Source: Oryzisolibacter sp. LB2S
GTDB lineage: Bacteria; Pseudomonadota; Gammaproteobacteria; Burkholderiales; Burkholderiaceae_C
Direction: 5' to 3'
DNA length: 64,000 bases
Assembly: GCF_040732315.1 (NCBI RefSeq)
Contig: NZ_CP160388.1
Span: 1,699,501 to 1,763,500 of the forward strand
The notes below the pieces were generated by a model. It was not told where the DNA came from and made no database searches. It worked only from the letters and a program-made list of their open reading frames with translations. The position numbers were made by a program, and so were the translations under genes. The stretch's first letter is position 1; each line of letters starts with the position of its first letter. Shown piece after piece: positions 43,002 to 50,715 of the stretch.

Positions 43002-43906
43002 TAGACAGAACCCCTCGGTTCTGAGTATTTTGTGGCAGGCCTCAATTTGCTGTTCCACGTCGCCAAGAATGTGGACATGGACTCGGTTTCGGCCCTCTCC
43101 ACTGCCACAGCGTGCTCCCAGCGATCCATGAGGATGTGGGCGCGGATTTCGGCCTCCACGCGCTCGCGCAGCAGCGGCGGGGGCATGGCATCCAACTCCC
43201 AGCACTGGCGCCCGTAGCGCGTCCTGTACCAGTCATAACGCCCGTCCTTGGCCTTGGTTTCTACGTCAAAGCTCGGCAGGCGCCCGGTATCCGTGGGCAG
43301 CAGTGCGATGCGGCTCAGGTGCACCTTGCCGCCGTAGCGCCCCAGGCGCTCGGGCAGGTCAACCTCGGACATGTAGATGCCGCTCGGGTCATAGTCGCCC
43401 ACGTACAGCGCGATCAGGGGTTTCTCGCTGTCGTTGGACGCCTCGGCAATGCTGTTGAGTGCGGTCGCACTGGCGAACCCGTGCATTACTCGGAACGTGA
43501 CGCCGTACTCGTTCAGCACAGGCGCCACGGTGCCCCGGACGGTGCCTTTCTCGCTCCAAACTTCCACGCGAACAGGCTGGTCTTGCCAGTAGTCGCGCCG
43601 GTAGCCACGGACAGCAGCGTTGATGATCTCGTCCGGGTTGTGCCAGGTGCTCACGCGCTCGGCTTCGCGGGTCTCGTCCACAACCCACTCCCACGGAACA
43701 ATGCCTTGCTCGCGTGCATAGACAAGCTGGCGGCTCACCTTGTTGGTGGACGCCTTGCTCATGTCCGGGATCAGGCCCAGCGTGAACAGGCGATAGCAGA
43801 CAGCTCGGACAGTGGCCGGTTGAATCTCAGCGAGTATTTTGTGGCTGGCCTCGATTAAGTCCAGCATGGCGCGGGACTTGCCACGGGTGCGGCGGGTGGT
43901 ACTCAC
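43001..43906 (-). CDS. Toprim-like protein of the island replication module
   Basis: Protein of 301 aa that I do not recognise as a named family member. The N-terminal third resembles a winged helix (TVRAVCYRLFTLGLIPDMSK, then STNKVSRQLVYAREQG). The middle has EVWSEKGTVRG and IALYVGDYDPSGIYM, which look like the conserved Glu and DxD of a Toprim fold as in topoisomerase VI-A/Spo11-type or primase proteins. Its position, where P4-like satellites carry a primase, suggests a replication role. No AEP or DnaG primase motif is seen. Confidence 0.6.
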   Translation of the reverse strand: MSTTRRTRGKSRAMLDLIEASHKILAEIQPATVRAVCYRLFTLGLIPDMSKASTNKVSRQLVYAREQGIVPWEWVVDETREAERVSTWHNPDEIINAAVRGYRRDYWQDQPVRVEVWSEKGTVRGTVAPVLNEYGVTFRVMHGFASATALNSIAEASNDSEKPLIALYVGDYDPSGIYMSEVDLPERLGRYGGKVHLSRIALLPTDTGRLPSFDVETKAKDGRYDWYRTRYGRQCWELDAMPPPLLRERVEAEIRAHILMDRWEHAVAVERAETESMSTFLATWNSKLRPATKYSEPRGSV

Positions 43907-44151
43907 AGCGCCACCTCCGGCTCGCTCACCAGCGTGTAGAGCGCCACACGCGCATGGTGATAGCCGTCACGATCCACGATCACCACGGGGTCGGTGGTAA
44001 TGCTGTAGCCGTGGCGGTCGCGCAGCTCCTTTATACGGGCCGGGGCCTGATAAATGCCCAGGCGGCGCAGATCGTAGGACGTTTGCGGGCGCATGCGCAG
44101 CGCCTCAATAATGCGCTTGTATTGCTCGCGGGTCGCGGTGGATTTGCTCAT
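43903..44151 (-). CDS. Small helix-turn-helix protein of the island
   Basis: 82-aa basic protein. EQYKRIIEALRMRPQTSYDL and RRLGIYQAPARIKELRDRHG look like the helix-turn-helix of the phage HTH_39-type family, followed by a short beta segment. It overlaps the Toprim gene by 4 bp and meets the AlpA-like gene at a shared base. Possibly a regulator or excision/replication accessory; no proven role for the family is known to me. Confidence 0.65.
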   Translation of the reverse strand: MSKSTATREQYKRIIEALRMRPQTSYDLRRLGIYQAPARIKELRDRHGYSITTDPVVIVDRDGYHHARVALYTLVSEPEVAL

Positions 44152-44408
44152 TACAGCGCCTCCTTTGCGGCCACCTTTGCGCGCAGCCAGTTGGACACGT
44201 TGGCAGCAACCCAGCGGGTGCAGCGGGCGCCGTCCTTGATGGGGGCGGGGAATTTGCCCTCGGCCACTTTGCGGCGAATGGTCGATTCAGACAGGCCCGT
44301 GACGGCGATCACGGTCTGGATTTTGAGGAGCGCTTCGGGGATATGGAGCGCTTGAAGGGTTTGCGCTGGTGCGCGGTTATATCGGCGGGAAACGGTATCG
44401 GGTTGCAT
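44151..44408 (-). CDS. AlpA-family transcriptional regulator / excisionase
   Basis: DNA-binding protein of 85 aa. The MerR/AlpA-type helix-turn-helix is LLKIQTVIAVTGLSESTIRR followed by KVAEGKFPAPIK and WVAANVSNWL, the standard AlpA layout. AlpA proteins activate integrase/excision and island genes in P4-like satellites and in PICIs of Gram-negative bacteria. The start at 44408 has GAGGTG just upstream. It is one of the marker genes of such islands. Confidence 0.88.
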   Translation of the reverse strand: MQPDTVSRRYNRAPAQTLQALHIPEALLKIQTVIAVTGLSESTIRRKVAEGKFPAPIKDGARCTRWVAANVSNWLRAKVAAKEAL

Positions 44409-44477
44409 TTTGCACCTCATGAATGAACACGGGTGCAATGTCGAGGTGCGATTAACGTTAGCGGCGTTAACGTTAAA

Positions 44478-44954
44478 TCAAGATTGCGAGTAGTAGGTTT
44501 GGAGCGTGCCCCAGGTGTACTTGCGCTGGCGTCCCTCGATGTCGTTTTCGTCCTCTATCAGGTAGTTGTTTTCGTCCTCGGGCTGGCATCGCAAACCATT
44601 GAGTACCCCTTTTTCCCACCGGCTCATGAGCGTTTTGAAGTCTGTACCGCGCGTCTTTTCCGCGCGCATGGCCGACTGAATCTTTTCTTTGAGATCACCT
44701 CGTTTGCTGGGTCTAGGGCGCTTCGCAATGGCTGCGCGATGCATATTGGCGATTTGCTGGGCGGCTGCATTTTCTGCTGCCTCTCTTAGGCGACGTCGCC
44801 CAGCTTCGGCGAGTAATGGATCATCGCTTGATGCCATTGCCTGATACTGCCGCTGCAAACGCTCTTCTAAATCAACGGCTGGCATTTCTCCCGTTGACCC
44901 ATCGGGGAAAGTCCAAACCCATGAGCCAAGTGAGATTGATTTATCTTTTTTCAT
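44478..44954 (-). CDS. Hypothetical island protein
   Basis: 158-aa protein with no family I recognise. It opens with MKKDKSISLGSWVWTFPDGS. A long, charged, Arg/Ala-rich helical middle follows (AGRRRLREAAENAAAQQIAN), then a basic stretch (KRPRPSKRGDLKEKIQ), and the C-terminus is aromatic (YTWGTLQTYYSQS). No signal or membrane segment. It lies between the integrase and the AlpA-like gene, 21 bp from the integrase stop, so it could be co-expressed with the integrase. Confidence 0.6.
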   Translation of the reverse strand: MKKDKSISLGSWVWTFPDGSTGEMPAVDLEERLQRQYQAMASSDDPLLAEAGRRRLREAAENAAAQQIANMHRAAIAKRPRPSKRGDLKEKIQSAMRAEKTRGTDFKTLMSRWEKGVLNGLRCQPEDENNYLIEDENDIEGRQRKYTWGTLQTYYSQS

Positions 44955-44975
44955 TGGCTGATTGCTGTTTGTGAT

Positions 44976-46211
44976 TCATGCGCGCAGTTGCACCACGTCC
45001 GCGCCCTGGCGCAGCTCGTCGAGGTAGTTGGCCCACTGCACCATCATTTCGCGGCGCTGCTTCATGTAGGTGGTGCGGTCGTAGGCCATGCCCAGCGGCC
45101 CGCTTTTGCCGTGGGCCAGTTGCGCCTCGATCACCTCGGGATCAGTCTCCAAGTGCTCGCCCAGGATGGTGCGGGCCATCGCACGGAACCCGTGGGCGGT
45201 CATTTCGCTGTTGGTGTAGCCCATGCGGCGCAGGGCAGTATTCACCGTGTTGTCGCTCATGGGGCGCTCGCCGGTCAGCAAGGACGGGAACACGTAGCGG
45301 CCAGTGCCGGATAGAACCTGCATGCGCTTGAGGCAGGCCACGGCCTGCGGTGCCAGCGGGACAAGGTGCGGCCTACCGTTGATCTTGCCTTGCTTGGTGC
45401 GCTTCATATCCTTTGACGGGATGGTCAGCATCGCGCCCTCCAGGTCAACCCAGGCCCATTCCATTTGCCGGATGTTGCCGGGGCGCTGAAAGAGCAGGGC
45501 GGACAGAATCAGCGCTTCGCGGGTCGTTGGGTGCCCGTGGTAGGCGTCAATGGCCCGTAGTAGTTCCCCGGCCTGCTTGGGCTCCAATACAGCGGCCATG
45601 TGCTTGACGATCACAGCTTGCAGGGCACCCCGCAAAGCGTGGGCAGGGTCTTGGGTGCATCGGCCTGTTGCCATGCCGTAGCGGAACACCTGGCCCGCGT
45701 ACTGGCGCAGGGAGTGGGCCGTTTCGTTCTTGCCCCTGGCCTCCACGCGGCGCAGTGTCTCCAGCAGCAGGGGCGCAGTGATCTCGGCAATCGGCAGCGG
45801 GCCGATCCAGGGAAACAGGTTTGCTTCTTGCAGCCTTATCCACTTGGTGAAGTGCGCTTCGCTCCACTCCTTGACCTTCATGGCGTGAAACTCACGCGCC
45901 ACTTTTTCGTAGGTCGTGCCGGAGTTAACGCGGGCGGAGGCCTTGTCGATCTTGCGGCGCTGTACCGGGTCGTTGCCTTGAGACAGCAGCTTGCGGGCGT
46001 CATCCCTGGCAAAGCGGGCCTCTTTCAGTTTGACGGCGGGATAGCTGCCCAGGGACAGGCGCTTTTCCTTCGCGTCGAAGCGGTACTTCCAGAACCAACG
46101 CTTTGCCCCGTTGGGCGTGACTTCCAGGTAGAGCCCGCCAGCGTCAGTAAGACGAACACGCGGCTTGTCCTCGGGGCAGGTCGCAGCTTTGCAGGTGATT
46201 TCAGTCAGCAT
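44976..46211 (-). CDS. P4-family tyrosine integrase of the island
   Basis: Site-specific recombinase of 411 aa. N-terminal DUF4102 domain (RVRLTDAGGLYLEVTPNGAK, KRLSLGSYPAVKLKEARFAR), a core-binding domain, and the catalytic domain with its Arg in FQRPGNIRQMEW, the HxxR in HGFRAMARTI and the nucleophile Tyr near MAYDRTTYMKQRREMM. All catalytic residues appear intact. The start MLTEITCKAA at 46211 is the usual one. It lies 173 bp from the 3' end of tRNA-Gly, its integration site. Confidence 0.94.
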   Translation of the reverse strand: MLTEITCKAATCPEDKPRVRLTDAGGLYLEVTPNGAKRWFWKYRFDAKEKRLSLGSYPAVKLKEARFARDDARKLLSQGNDPVQRRKIDKASARVNSGTTYEKVAREFHAMKVKEWSEAHFTKWIRLQEANLFPWIGPLPIAEITAPLLLETLRRVEARGKNETAHSLRQYAGQVFRYGMATGRCTQDPAHALRGALQAVIVKHMAAVLEPKQAGELLRAIDAYHGHPTTREALILSALLFQRPGNIRQMEWAWVDLEGAMLTIPSKDMKRTKQGKINGRPHLVPLAPQAVACLKRMQVLSGTGRYVFPSLLTGERPMSDNTVNTALRRMGYTNSEMTAHGFRAMARTILGEHLETDPEVIEAQLAHGKSGPLGMAYDRTTYMKQRREMMVQWANYLDELRQGADVVQLRA

Positions 46212-46357
46212 GGGGAACAAAACTCCAGGGATGGGGGCAAATTTGCCCCGTTCCCCCAGGTTGTACCCCCAAAAGTGCTGCGCTGCAATGGCGGCACATG
46301 ACTGCACTTGACGGCTTAAATTAGCCTAAGTGGTTGATTATGTTGGGTTTTTGACTG

Positions 46358-46384
46358 TTTATGACTGCTTATGAAAGTCATAAA
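46358..46384. promoter_or_regulatory. Inverted repeat beside the right attachment site
   Basis: TTTATGACT (46358-46366) and AGTCATAAA (46376-46384) are perfectly complementary with a 9-bp spacer, and end at the first base of the attachment core. A related TTTTTGACT word precedes it. Likely an integrase or excisionase binding site. The rest of the 173-bp gap between integrase and tRNA shows nothing else. Confidence 0.55.
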
Positions 46385-46402
46385 TGGAGCGGGTGAAGGG
46401 AA
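46384..46402. other. Right attachment repeat (att), within tRNA-Gly 3' end
   Basis: Exact copy of 33335-33353. It covers the acceptor 3' strand, the CCA end and part of the T stem of tRNA-Gly, so recombination leaves the tRNA gene whole. Confidence 0.88.
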
Positions 46403-46458
46403 TCGAACCCTCGTATGAAGCTTGGGAAGCTGCCGTTCTACCATTGAACTACACCCGC
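46385..46458 (-). tRNA. tRNA-Gly (anticodon CCC)
   Basis: 74-nt cloverleaf with encoded CCA. Acceptor GCGGGTG pairs with CACCCGC. The D arm is GTTC/GAAC. The anticodon loop is TTCCCAA, giving anticodon CCC, which reads the GGG glycine codon. The T arm is GAGGG-TTCGATT-CCCTT. In the anticodon stem GCAGC/GCTTC there is one C-U mismatch at the second pair. The gene is the attachment target of the island on its 3' side. Confidence 0.93.
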
Positions 46459-46652
46459 AGCGGCGCGGATTCTAGCGCAGCGCGGCGGGCCATTCGGGCC
46501 TGGCGCTTGCGCATATGCGGCTTTACGCGCTGTAAAAACCCGTAACCCATTGATTTCAAACGATTGGCGGTATAAAGCGAGGCTTTCGTAGCGCCGCATC
46601 GCCCGTCGTCCATCGGCCCGGGTGAGCCGTATCTGCCCAGCGATTGCTTCTC

Positions 46653-46703
46653 TATTCATAGCTTCTCGCGCTTGTTGGATAAGCGCTGGAGCCTGATTTC
46701 TTT
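46653..46703 (+). repeat. Dispersed palindromic repeat, copy F (upstream of the PBP gene)
   Basis: Reads CATAGCTTCTCGCGCTTG, then TTGGAT, then AAGCGCTGGAGCC and a T-rich end. CGCTTG and AAGCG form the palindromic core. It ends about 10 bp before the PBP start codon, so no Shine-Dalgarno sequence remains there. Confidence 0.75.
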
Positions 46704-46713
46704 CAAATTCCTG

Positions 46714-49251
46714 ATGACCTTTTCTGCCTCTCTGCGCGCGCGCTGGGCCCTGTGGTGGCCGCAGATCGCCCGCCTGGTGCGGCCGCCCGAGCGCTGGCTG
46801 TCGGCCCATGGCCTGCTGTGGCTGCTGGCCGCGCTGGCGCTGGCCGGGCTGCTGTATGTGCTGGCGTTGATTCCGTTCACCCCCGCCATCAGCGACATCC
46901 GCAAGGCCAGGAATGACGAGCCCGCGCAGCTCGTGTCCGCCGATGGGCGCCTGCTGGCCGAATACAAATGGGTCAACCGCGAGTGGGTGCCGCTCAAGAC
47001 CATCGCCCGGCCCGTGGTCGATGCGCTGATCGCCACCGAGGACCATCGCTTCTACGAGCATTTCGGCCTGGACTGGCGGCGCACGGCCTCGGCCCTGGTG
47101 CGTACCGTTGGGGGCGACCGCCAGGGTGGCTCGACCATCACGCAGCAGCTGGCGCGCAACCTCTACCCCGAGGACATTGGCCGCGCGCCCACGCTCACGC
47201 GCAAGCTCAAGGAGGCGATCACGGCGCTCAAGATCGAGTGGCTGTACTCCAAGGACGAGATCCTCGAGACGTATCTGAACACCGTGCCCTTTCTCTACAA
47301 CGCCTATGGCATAGAGATGGCGGCGCGCACCTATTTCGACAAATCGGCCGACAGGCTCAACGTGCTCGAGAGCGCCACGCTGATCGGCATGCTCAAGGGC
47401 ACGGCCTACTACAACCCCGTGCTCAACCCGGAGCGCGCCCAGGATCGGCGCAACACCGTGCTGGCGCAGATGAAGAAGCGCGGCAAGCTCTCGGCGGCGG
47501 ACTATGAGCGCCTCGTCAAGCGCCCCTTGCGCATACGCTTCGAGCGCCAGAGCGAGGTCGCGGGCCTGGCGCCGCATCTGGCGCAGCAGCTCAGGCGCCA
47601 GCTCATCGACTGGGCCGACGAGAACGGCTACAGCCTGTATTCCGACGGGCTGGTGGTGCGCACCACGATTGACGGCCGGCTGCAGGAGATCGCCACCCAG
47701 GCCGTGCAGCGCCAGGGCCGCCAGCTGCAGGGCGTGGCCGATGCCGCCTGGGCGCCGCGCAGCGTCTGGAGCGCCAAGAGCGCGCTGGTGCAGCAACTGG
47801 TGCGCGAGTCCCCGCGCTACGCCAAGGCCGTGGCCGCGGGCGAGGAGCCCGAGGAGGCGCTCAGGAAGCTGCTGGCCGATGGCGAGTTCCTGCGCCAGCT
47901 GCGCCAGGCCAAGACACGCGTGCAGGCCGGCTTCATGGCGCTCGATCCGCAAAGCGGAGCGGTGCTGGCCTGGGTGGGCAGCCGCGACTACAACGCCGAC
48001 CCGTTCGACCATGTGCAGGCCGCGCGGCGCCAGCCCGGCTCCACGTTCAAGCCGTTTGTGTATGGCGCGGCCTTTGCCAAGGGCATGCTGCCCACGGACG
48101 AGCTGATGGACCAGGCCGTCGAAATCCCCCTGGGCGGCAGGCAGGTCTGGCGTCCGACGGACGGGGGGCGGCCGCCCAGCGATGAGCCCATGAGTCTGCG
48201 CGACGGCCTGGCCTATTCCAAGAACACCATCACCGCCCAGCTCATGCAGCAGGTGGGGCCCGAGCGCGTGGTCCAGCTCGCGCGCGCCATGGGCGTGCGC
48301 GAGTCGCGGCTCGAGGCCGTGCCCGCGCTGGCCCTGGGCACCAGCCCCGTCACGCTCAAGGAGATGGTCGCCGCCTACGGCACCATCGCCAGCGGCGGGC
48401 TCTACAGGGCGCCGCGCGTGATCACGCGCATCGAGGACAAGCATGGCAAGCTGCTCGCCGAGTTCCCGGGCGCGCCGCCCGAGCGCGCCCTGGGCATCAC
48501 GGCCGCGCAGGAGCTGCGCGACGCGATGCGCGCCGTCATCGACAAGGGCACGGGCGTGGCCATACGCGGGCGCTACGGCATCACGGCCGATGTGGCGGGC
48601 AAGACCGGCACCACGCAGGACAACACAGACGGCTGGTTCATCCTCATGCATCCGCAGCTCGTGGCCGGCGCCTGGGCGGGTTTCAACGACGGGCGCATCA
48701 CGCTGCGCAGCGACTACTGGGGCCAGGGCGCGCACAGTGCGCTGCCCATGGTGGGCGATGTGTTTCGCCAGGCGCTGCGCGGCAAGATCATCGACGCGCG
48801 CGAGCGCTTCATCGACGAGGAGGAAAGCTCCTGGCTCGCCGCGGCCACGGGCACGCTGCGCAACTGGGTCTATGACCTGTTCGGCCGGCCCGCAGGCGGG
48901 TCGGTGGGGCAGGGCGACCCGACGGGCGCGGCGCCCACGGCTCCTGCCGTGCCCCCCGTGTCCGCTCCGTCCGGCGAGCCGCCGCGCGCGCCCGACGCGG
49001 CCACGCAGCCGCCCCCCGAGGAACGCCCGGAGATCATCGAGGCACCGCTCGTGCCCCTGCAGGAGGTGATGCCGCGCGCGACCACGCCGGCCGAGCCGCC
49101 CGTGTGGGTGAACCAGCCCGACGCGCCAGAGCCCGCGCCCGAGCAGCCCGCGACCGTACCGCTCGATGCCGCGGGCGTGCGCATCGAGCCTGTGCAGCGC
49201 GCGGTGGCAGAGCCGCGGGCCGGTGTCGCCCTGATGCAGGGGGAGCGCTGA
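46714..49251 (+). CDS. Class A penicillin-binding protein (glycosyltransferase/transpeptidase)
   Basis: Bifunctional peptidoglycan synthase of 845 aa anchored by one N-terminal helix (LLWLLAALALAGLLYVLALI). The glycosyltransferase domain (GT51) has the catalytic Glu in ATEDHRFYEHFGLD and GGSTITQQLARNLY. The transpeptidase domain shows SKNT (active-site SxxK region near RQPGSTFKPFVYGAAF), the SxN-like motif and KTGTT. The C-terminal 130 residues are Pro/Ala/Glu-rich and probably unstructured. ATG 46714 is used; upstream sequence is the dispersed repeat. The type resembles PBP1C/PBP1A-like proteins; the subclass is not fixed. Confidence 0.92.
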   Translation: MTFSASLRARWALWWPQIARLVRPPERWLSAHGLLWLLAALALAGLLYVLALIPFTPAISDIRKARNDEPAQLVSADGRLLAEYKWVNREWVPLKTIARPVVDALIATEDHRFYEHFGLDWRRTASALVRTVGGDRQGGSTITQQLARNLYPEDIGRAPTLTRKLKEAITALKIEWLYSKDEILETYLNTVPFLYNAYGIEMAARTYFDKSADRLNVLESATLIGMLKGTAYYNPVLNPERAQDRRNTVLAQMKKRGKLSAADYERLVKRPLRIRFERQSEVAGLAPHLAQQLRRQLIDWADENGYSLYSDGLVVRTTIDGRLQEIATQAVQRQGRQLQGVADAAWAPRSVWSAKSALVQQLVRESPRYAKAVAAGEEPEEALRKLLADGEFLRQLRQAKTRVQAGFMALDPQSGAVLAWVGSRDYNADPFDHVQAARRQPGSTFKPFVYGAAFAKGMLPTDELMDQAVEIPLGGRQVWRPTDGGRPPSDEPMSLRDGLAYSKNTITAQLMQQVGPERVVQLARAMGVRESRLEAVPALALGTSPVTLKEMVAAYGTIASGGLYRAPRVITRIEDKHGKLLAEFPGAPPERALGITAAQELRDAMRAVIDKGTGVAIRGRYGITADVAGKTGTTQDNTDGWFILMHPQLVAGAWAGFNDGRITLRSDYWGQGAHSALPMVGDVFRQALRGKIIDARERFIDEEESSWLAAATGTLRNWVYDLFGRPAGGSVGQGDPTGAAPTAPAVPPVSAPSGEPPRAPDAATQPPPEERPEIIEAPLVPLQEVMPRATTPAEPPVWVNQPDAPEPAPEQPATVPLDAAGVRIEPVQRAVAEPRAGVALMQGER

Positions 49252-49283
49252 AGGCGCAGTCAGGCTTTCCGGCGTTCAGGCGG

Positions 49284-49832
49284 TCAGACGATGTCGAAGC
49301 TGTGCATGCCGAAGTGTCCCGCGCGGCGGTCGGCGAAGTACTGCTCCAGGGTCTTCTTGACGGTGCGAAACGCGATCTCGTCCCAGGGGATCTCGTCCTC
49401 GGTGAACAGCCTGGCCTCTATGGTCTCGTGGCCCGGGGCAAAGCGGTCGCTCTGCAAAGTGGCCAGGTAGAAGATGTGCACCTGGCCCACCTGGGGCACG
49501 TTGAGCAGCGAGAACAGCGGGCCCAGCTCGATCTGCGCGCCGGCCTCCTCATCGGTCTCGCGTGCGGCGCCCTGCGCCGTGGTCTCGTCGAGCTCCATGA
49601 AGCCCGCGGGCAGCGTCCACTTGCCCCAGCGCGGCTCGATGTTGCGCTTGCACAGCAGCACGCGCTCGCCCAGCACGGGCACCGTGCCCACGACCATCAG
49701 CGGGTTCTCGTAGTGGATGGTGCCGCAGACGGTGCAGATGGCGCGCTCGCGCGTGTCGCCATCGTCGGGCAGGCGGTAGGCCACGGCAGCGCCGCATTCA
49801 CGGCAATGCTGGATGGGGCGGCGGAAGATCAT
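49284..49832 (-). CDS. NUDIX hydrolase with zinc ribbon
   Basis: Cytoplasmic hydrolase of 182 aa for a nucleoside-diphosphate-linked compound. The N-terminus has a Zn-ribbon (HCRECG, then CTVCGTIHYENPLMVVG). The NUDIX box begins GFMELDETTAQGAARETDEE with the catalytic glutamates, completed by AGAQI. The layout is like NudC-related or ADP-ribose/NADH pyrophosphatases of Burkholderiales. It converges on the PBP gene with 32 bp between. The start codon lies just after a dispersed-repeat copy. Confidence 0.9.
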   Translation of the reverse strand: MIFRRPIQHCRECGAAVAYRLPDDGDTRERAICTVCGTIHYENPLMVVGTVPVLGERVLLCKRNIEPRWGKWTLPAGFMELDETTAQGAARETDEEAGAQIELGPLFSLLNVPQVGQVHIFYLATLQSDRFAPGHETIEARLFTEDEIPWDEIAFRTVKKTLEQYFADRRAGHFGMHSFDIV

Positions 49833-49842
49833 CGGGTATGTG

Positions 49843-49892
49843 CAAAAAATGGCTCCAACGCTTGTGTATCAAGCGCGAGCAGCTATTGTTGA
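49843..49892 (-). repeat. Dispersed palindromic repeat, copy G (upstream of the NUDIX gene)
   Basis: Best-preserved copy. On the minus strand: ATAGCTGCTCGCGCTTG, ATAC, then ACAAGCGTTGGAGCC and ATTTTTTG. The central CGCTTG/CAAGCG palindrome is intact. It ends about 11 bp before the NUDIX start codon. Confidence 0.8.
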
Positions 49893-49919
49893 TGTAGTGA
49901 TGAGGTCACTCGCAGTGTC

Positions 49920-50615
49920 TCAGACGAGCTCCACGCGCAGCGGACACAGACCGTCGATGCCGCCCTCGAGCACATCGCCGCGCACCACGGCGCCCACGCC
50001 CTCGGGCGTGCCCGTGAAGATCAGGTCGCCGCTCTGCAGCTCCCAGGCCTTGGACAGGTGCTCTATGGTCTCGCTGATGTTCCAGATCAGCTGGCTCACG
50101 TTGCTGCGCTGGCGGTCCGCGCCATTGACCTGCAGCCAGATGGCGGCCTGCTCCACGTCGCCGGCCTGCGCCGCGGGCGTGATGGGGCCGATGGGCGCGC
50201 TGGCATCAAAGCCCTTGCCAATGCACCAGGGGCGGCCCTGCTTCTTCATCTCGCCCTGCAGGTCGCGGCGCGTCATGTCCAGGCCCACGGCGTAGCCCCA
50301 GACATGCTGCAGGGCGTTCGCTGCAGCGATGTTCCTGCCGCCCTGGCCGATGGCGACGACCAGCTCGATCTCGTGGTGCAGATCGTGGGTCAGGCTGGGG
50401 TAGGGCATGCGGCCCGTTTCGCCGGCGGCCACGGGCAGCACGGCATCGGCGGGCTTCATGAAGAAGAAGGGCGGCTCGCGGCCGGTGAAGCCCATCTCCC
50501 TCGCATGCTCGGCATAGTTGCGGCCCACGCAGTAGATGCGGTGCACGGGAAATTGGTCGGCGCTGCCCAGCACGGGCACGCTGGCCTGGGCGCCGGGGGG
50601 AATGACGTAGTTCAT
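49920..50615 (-). CDS. Fumarylacetoacetate hydrolase family protein
   Basis: Metal-dependent hydrolase/isomerase of 231 aa. Conserved stretches: YCVGRNYAEHAREMG, PFFFMKPADAVLP, the metal-binding HEIELVVAIG and GYAVGLDMTRRDLQ, and IFTGTPEGVGAV. These proteins act on fumarylpyruvate, acylpyruvates or oxaloacetate; the substrate here is not clear, and no catabolic cluster surrounds the gene. The start MNYVIPPGAQ at 50615 is chosen for its agreement with family members. Divergent from pgeF with 100 bp between. Confidence 0.9.
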   Translation of the reverse strand: MNYVIPPGAQASVPVLGSADQFPVHRIYCVGRNYAEHAREMGFTGREPPFFFMKPADAVLPVAAGETGRMPYPSLTHDLHHEIELVVAIGQGGRNIAAANALQHVWGYAVGLDMTRRDLQGEMKKQGRPWCIGKGFDASAPIGPITPAAQAGDVEQAAIWLQVNGADRQRSNVSQLIWNISETIEHLSKAWELQSGDLIFTGTPEGVGAVVRGDVLEGGIDGLCPLRVELV

Positions 50616-50715
50616 CGGCAGGTCTCGGTCTTGCGGTCTGCCGCAGTGTGCCACGAGCGCGCGGGCGTTTATGCTGCATGGCAATGGCATCTTTGCTCTC
50701 CGAATCGCCGAAATC

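Noticed and set aside
33335..46402. Complete prophage
   Set aside because: No tail, tape-measure, lysis, CI-like repressor or helicase genes are present. Head and packaging genes alone fit a satellite better.
46551..46576. Sigma70 promoter upstream of the PBP gene (TTGATT and TATAAA)
   Set aside because: The spacing is only 15 bp, which is poor for sigma70, and no other evidence places the start there.
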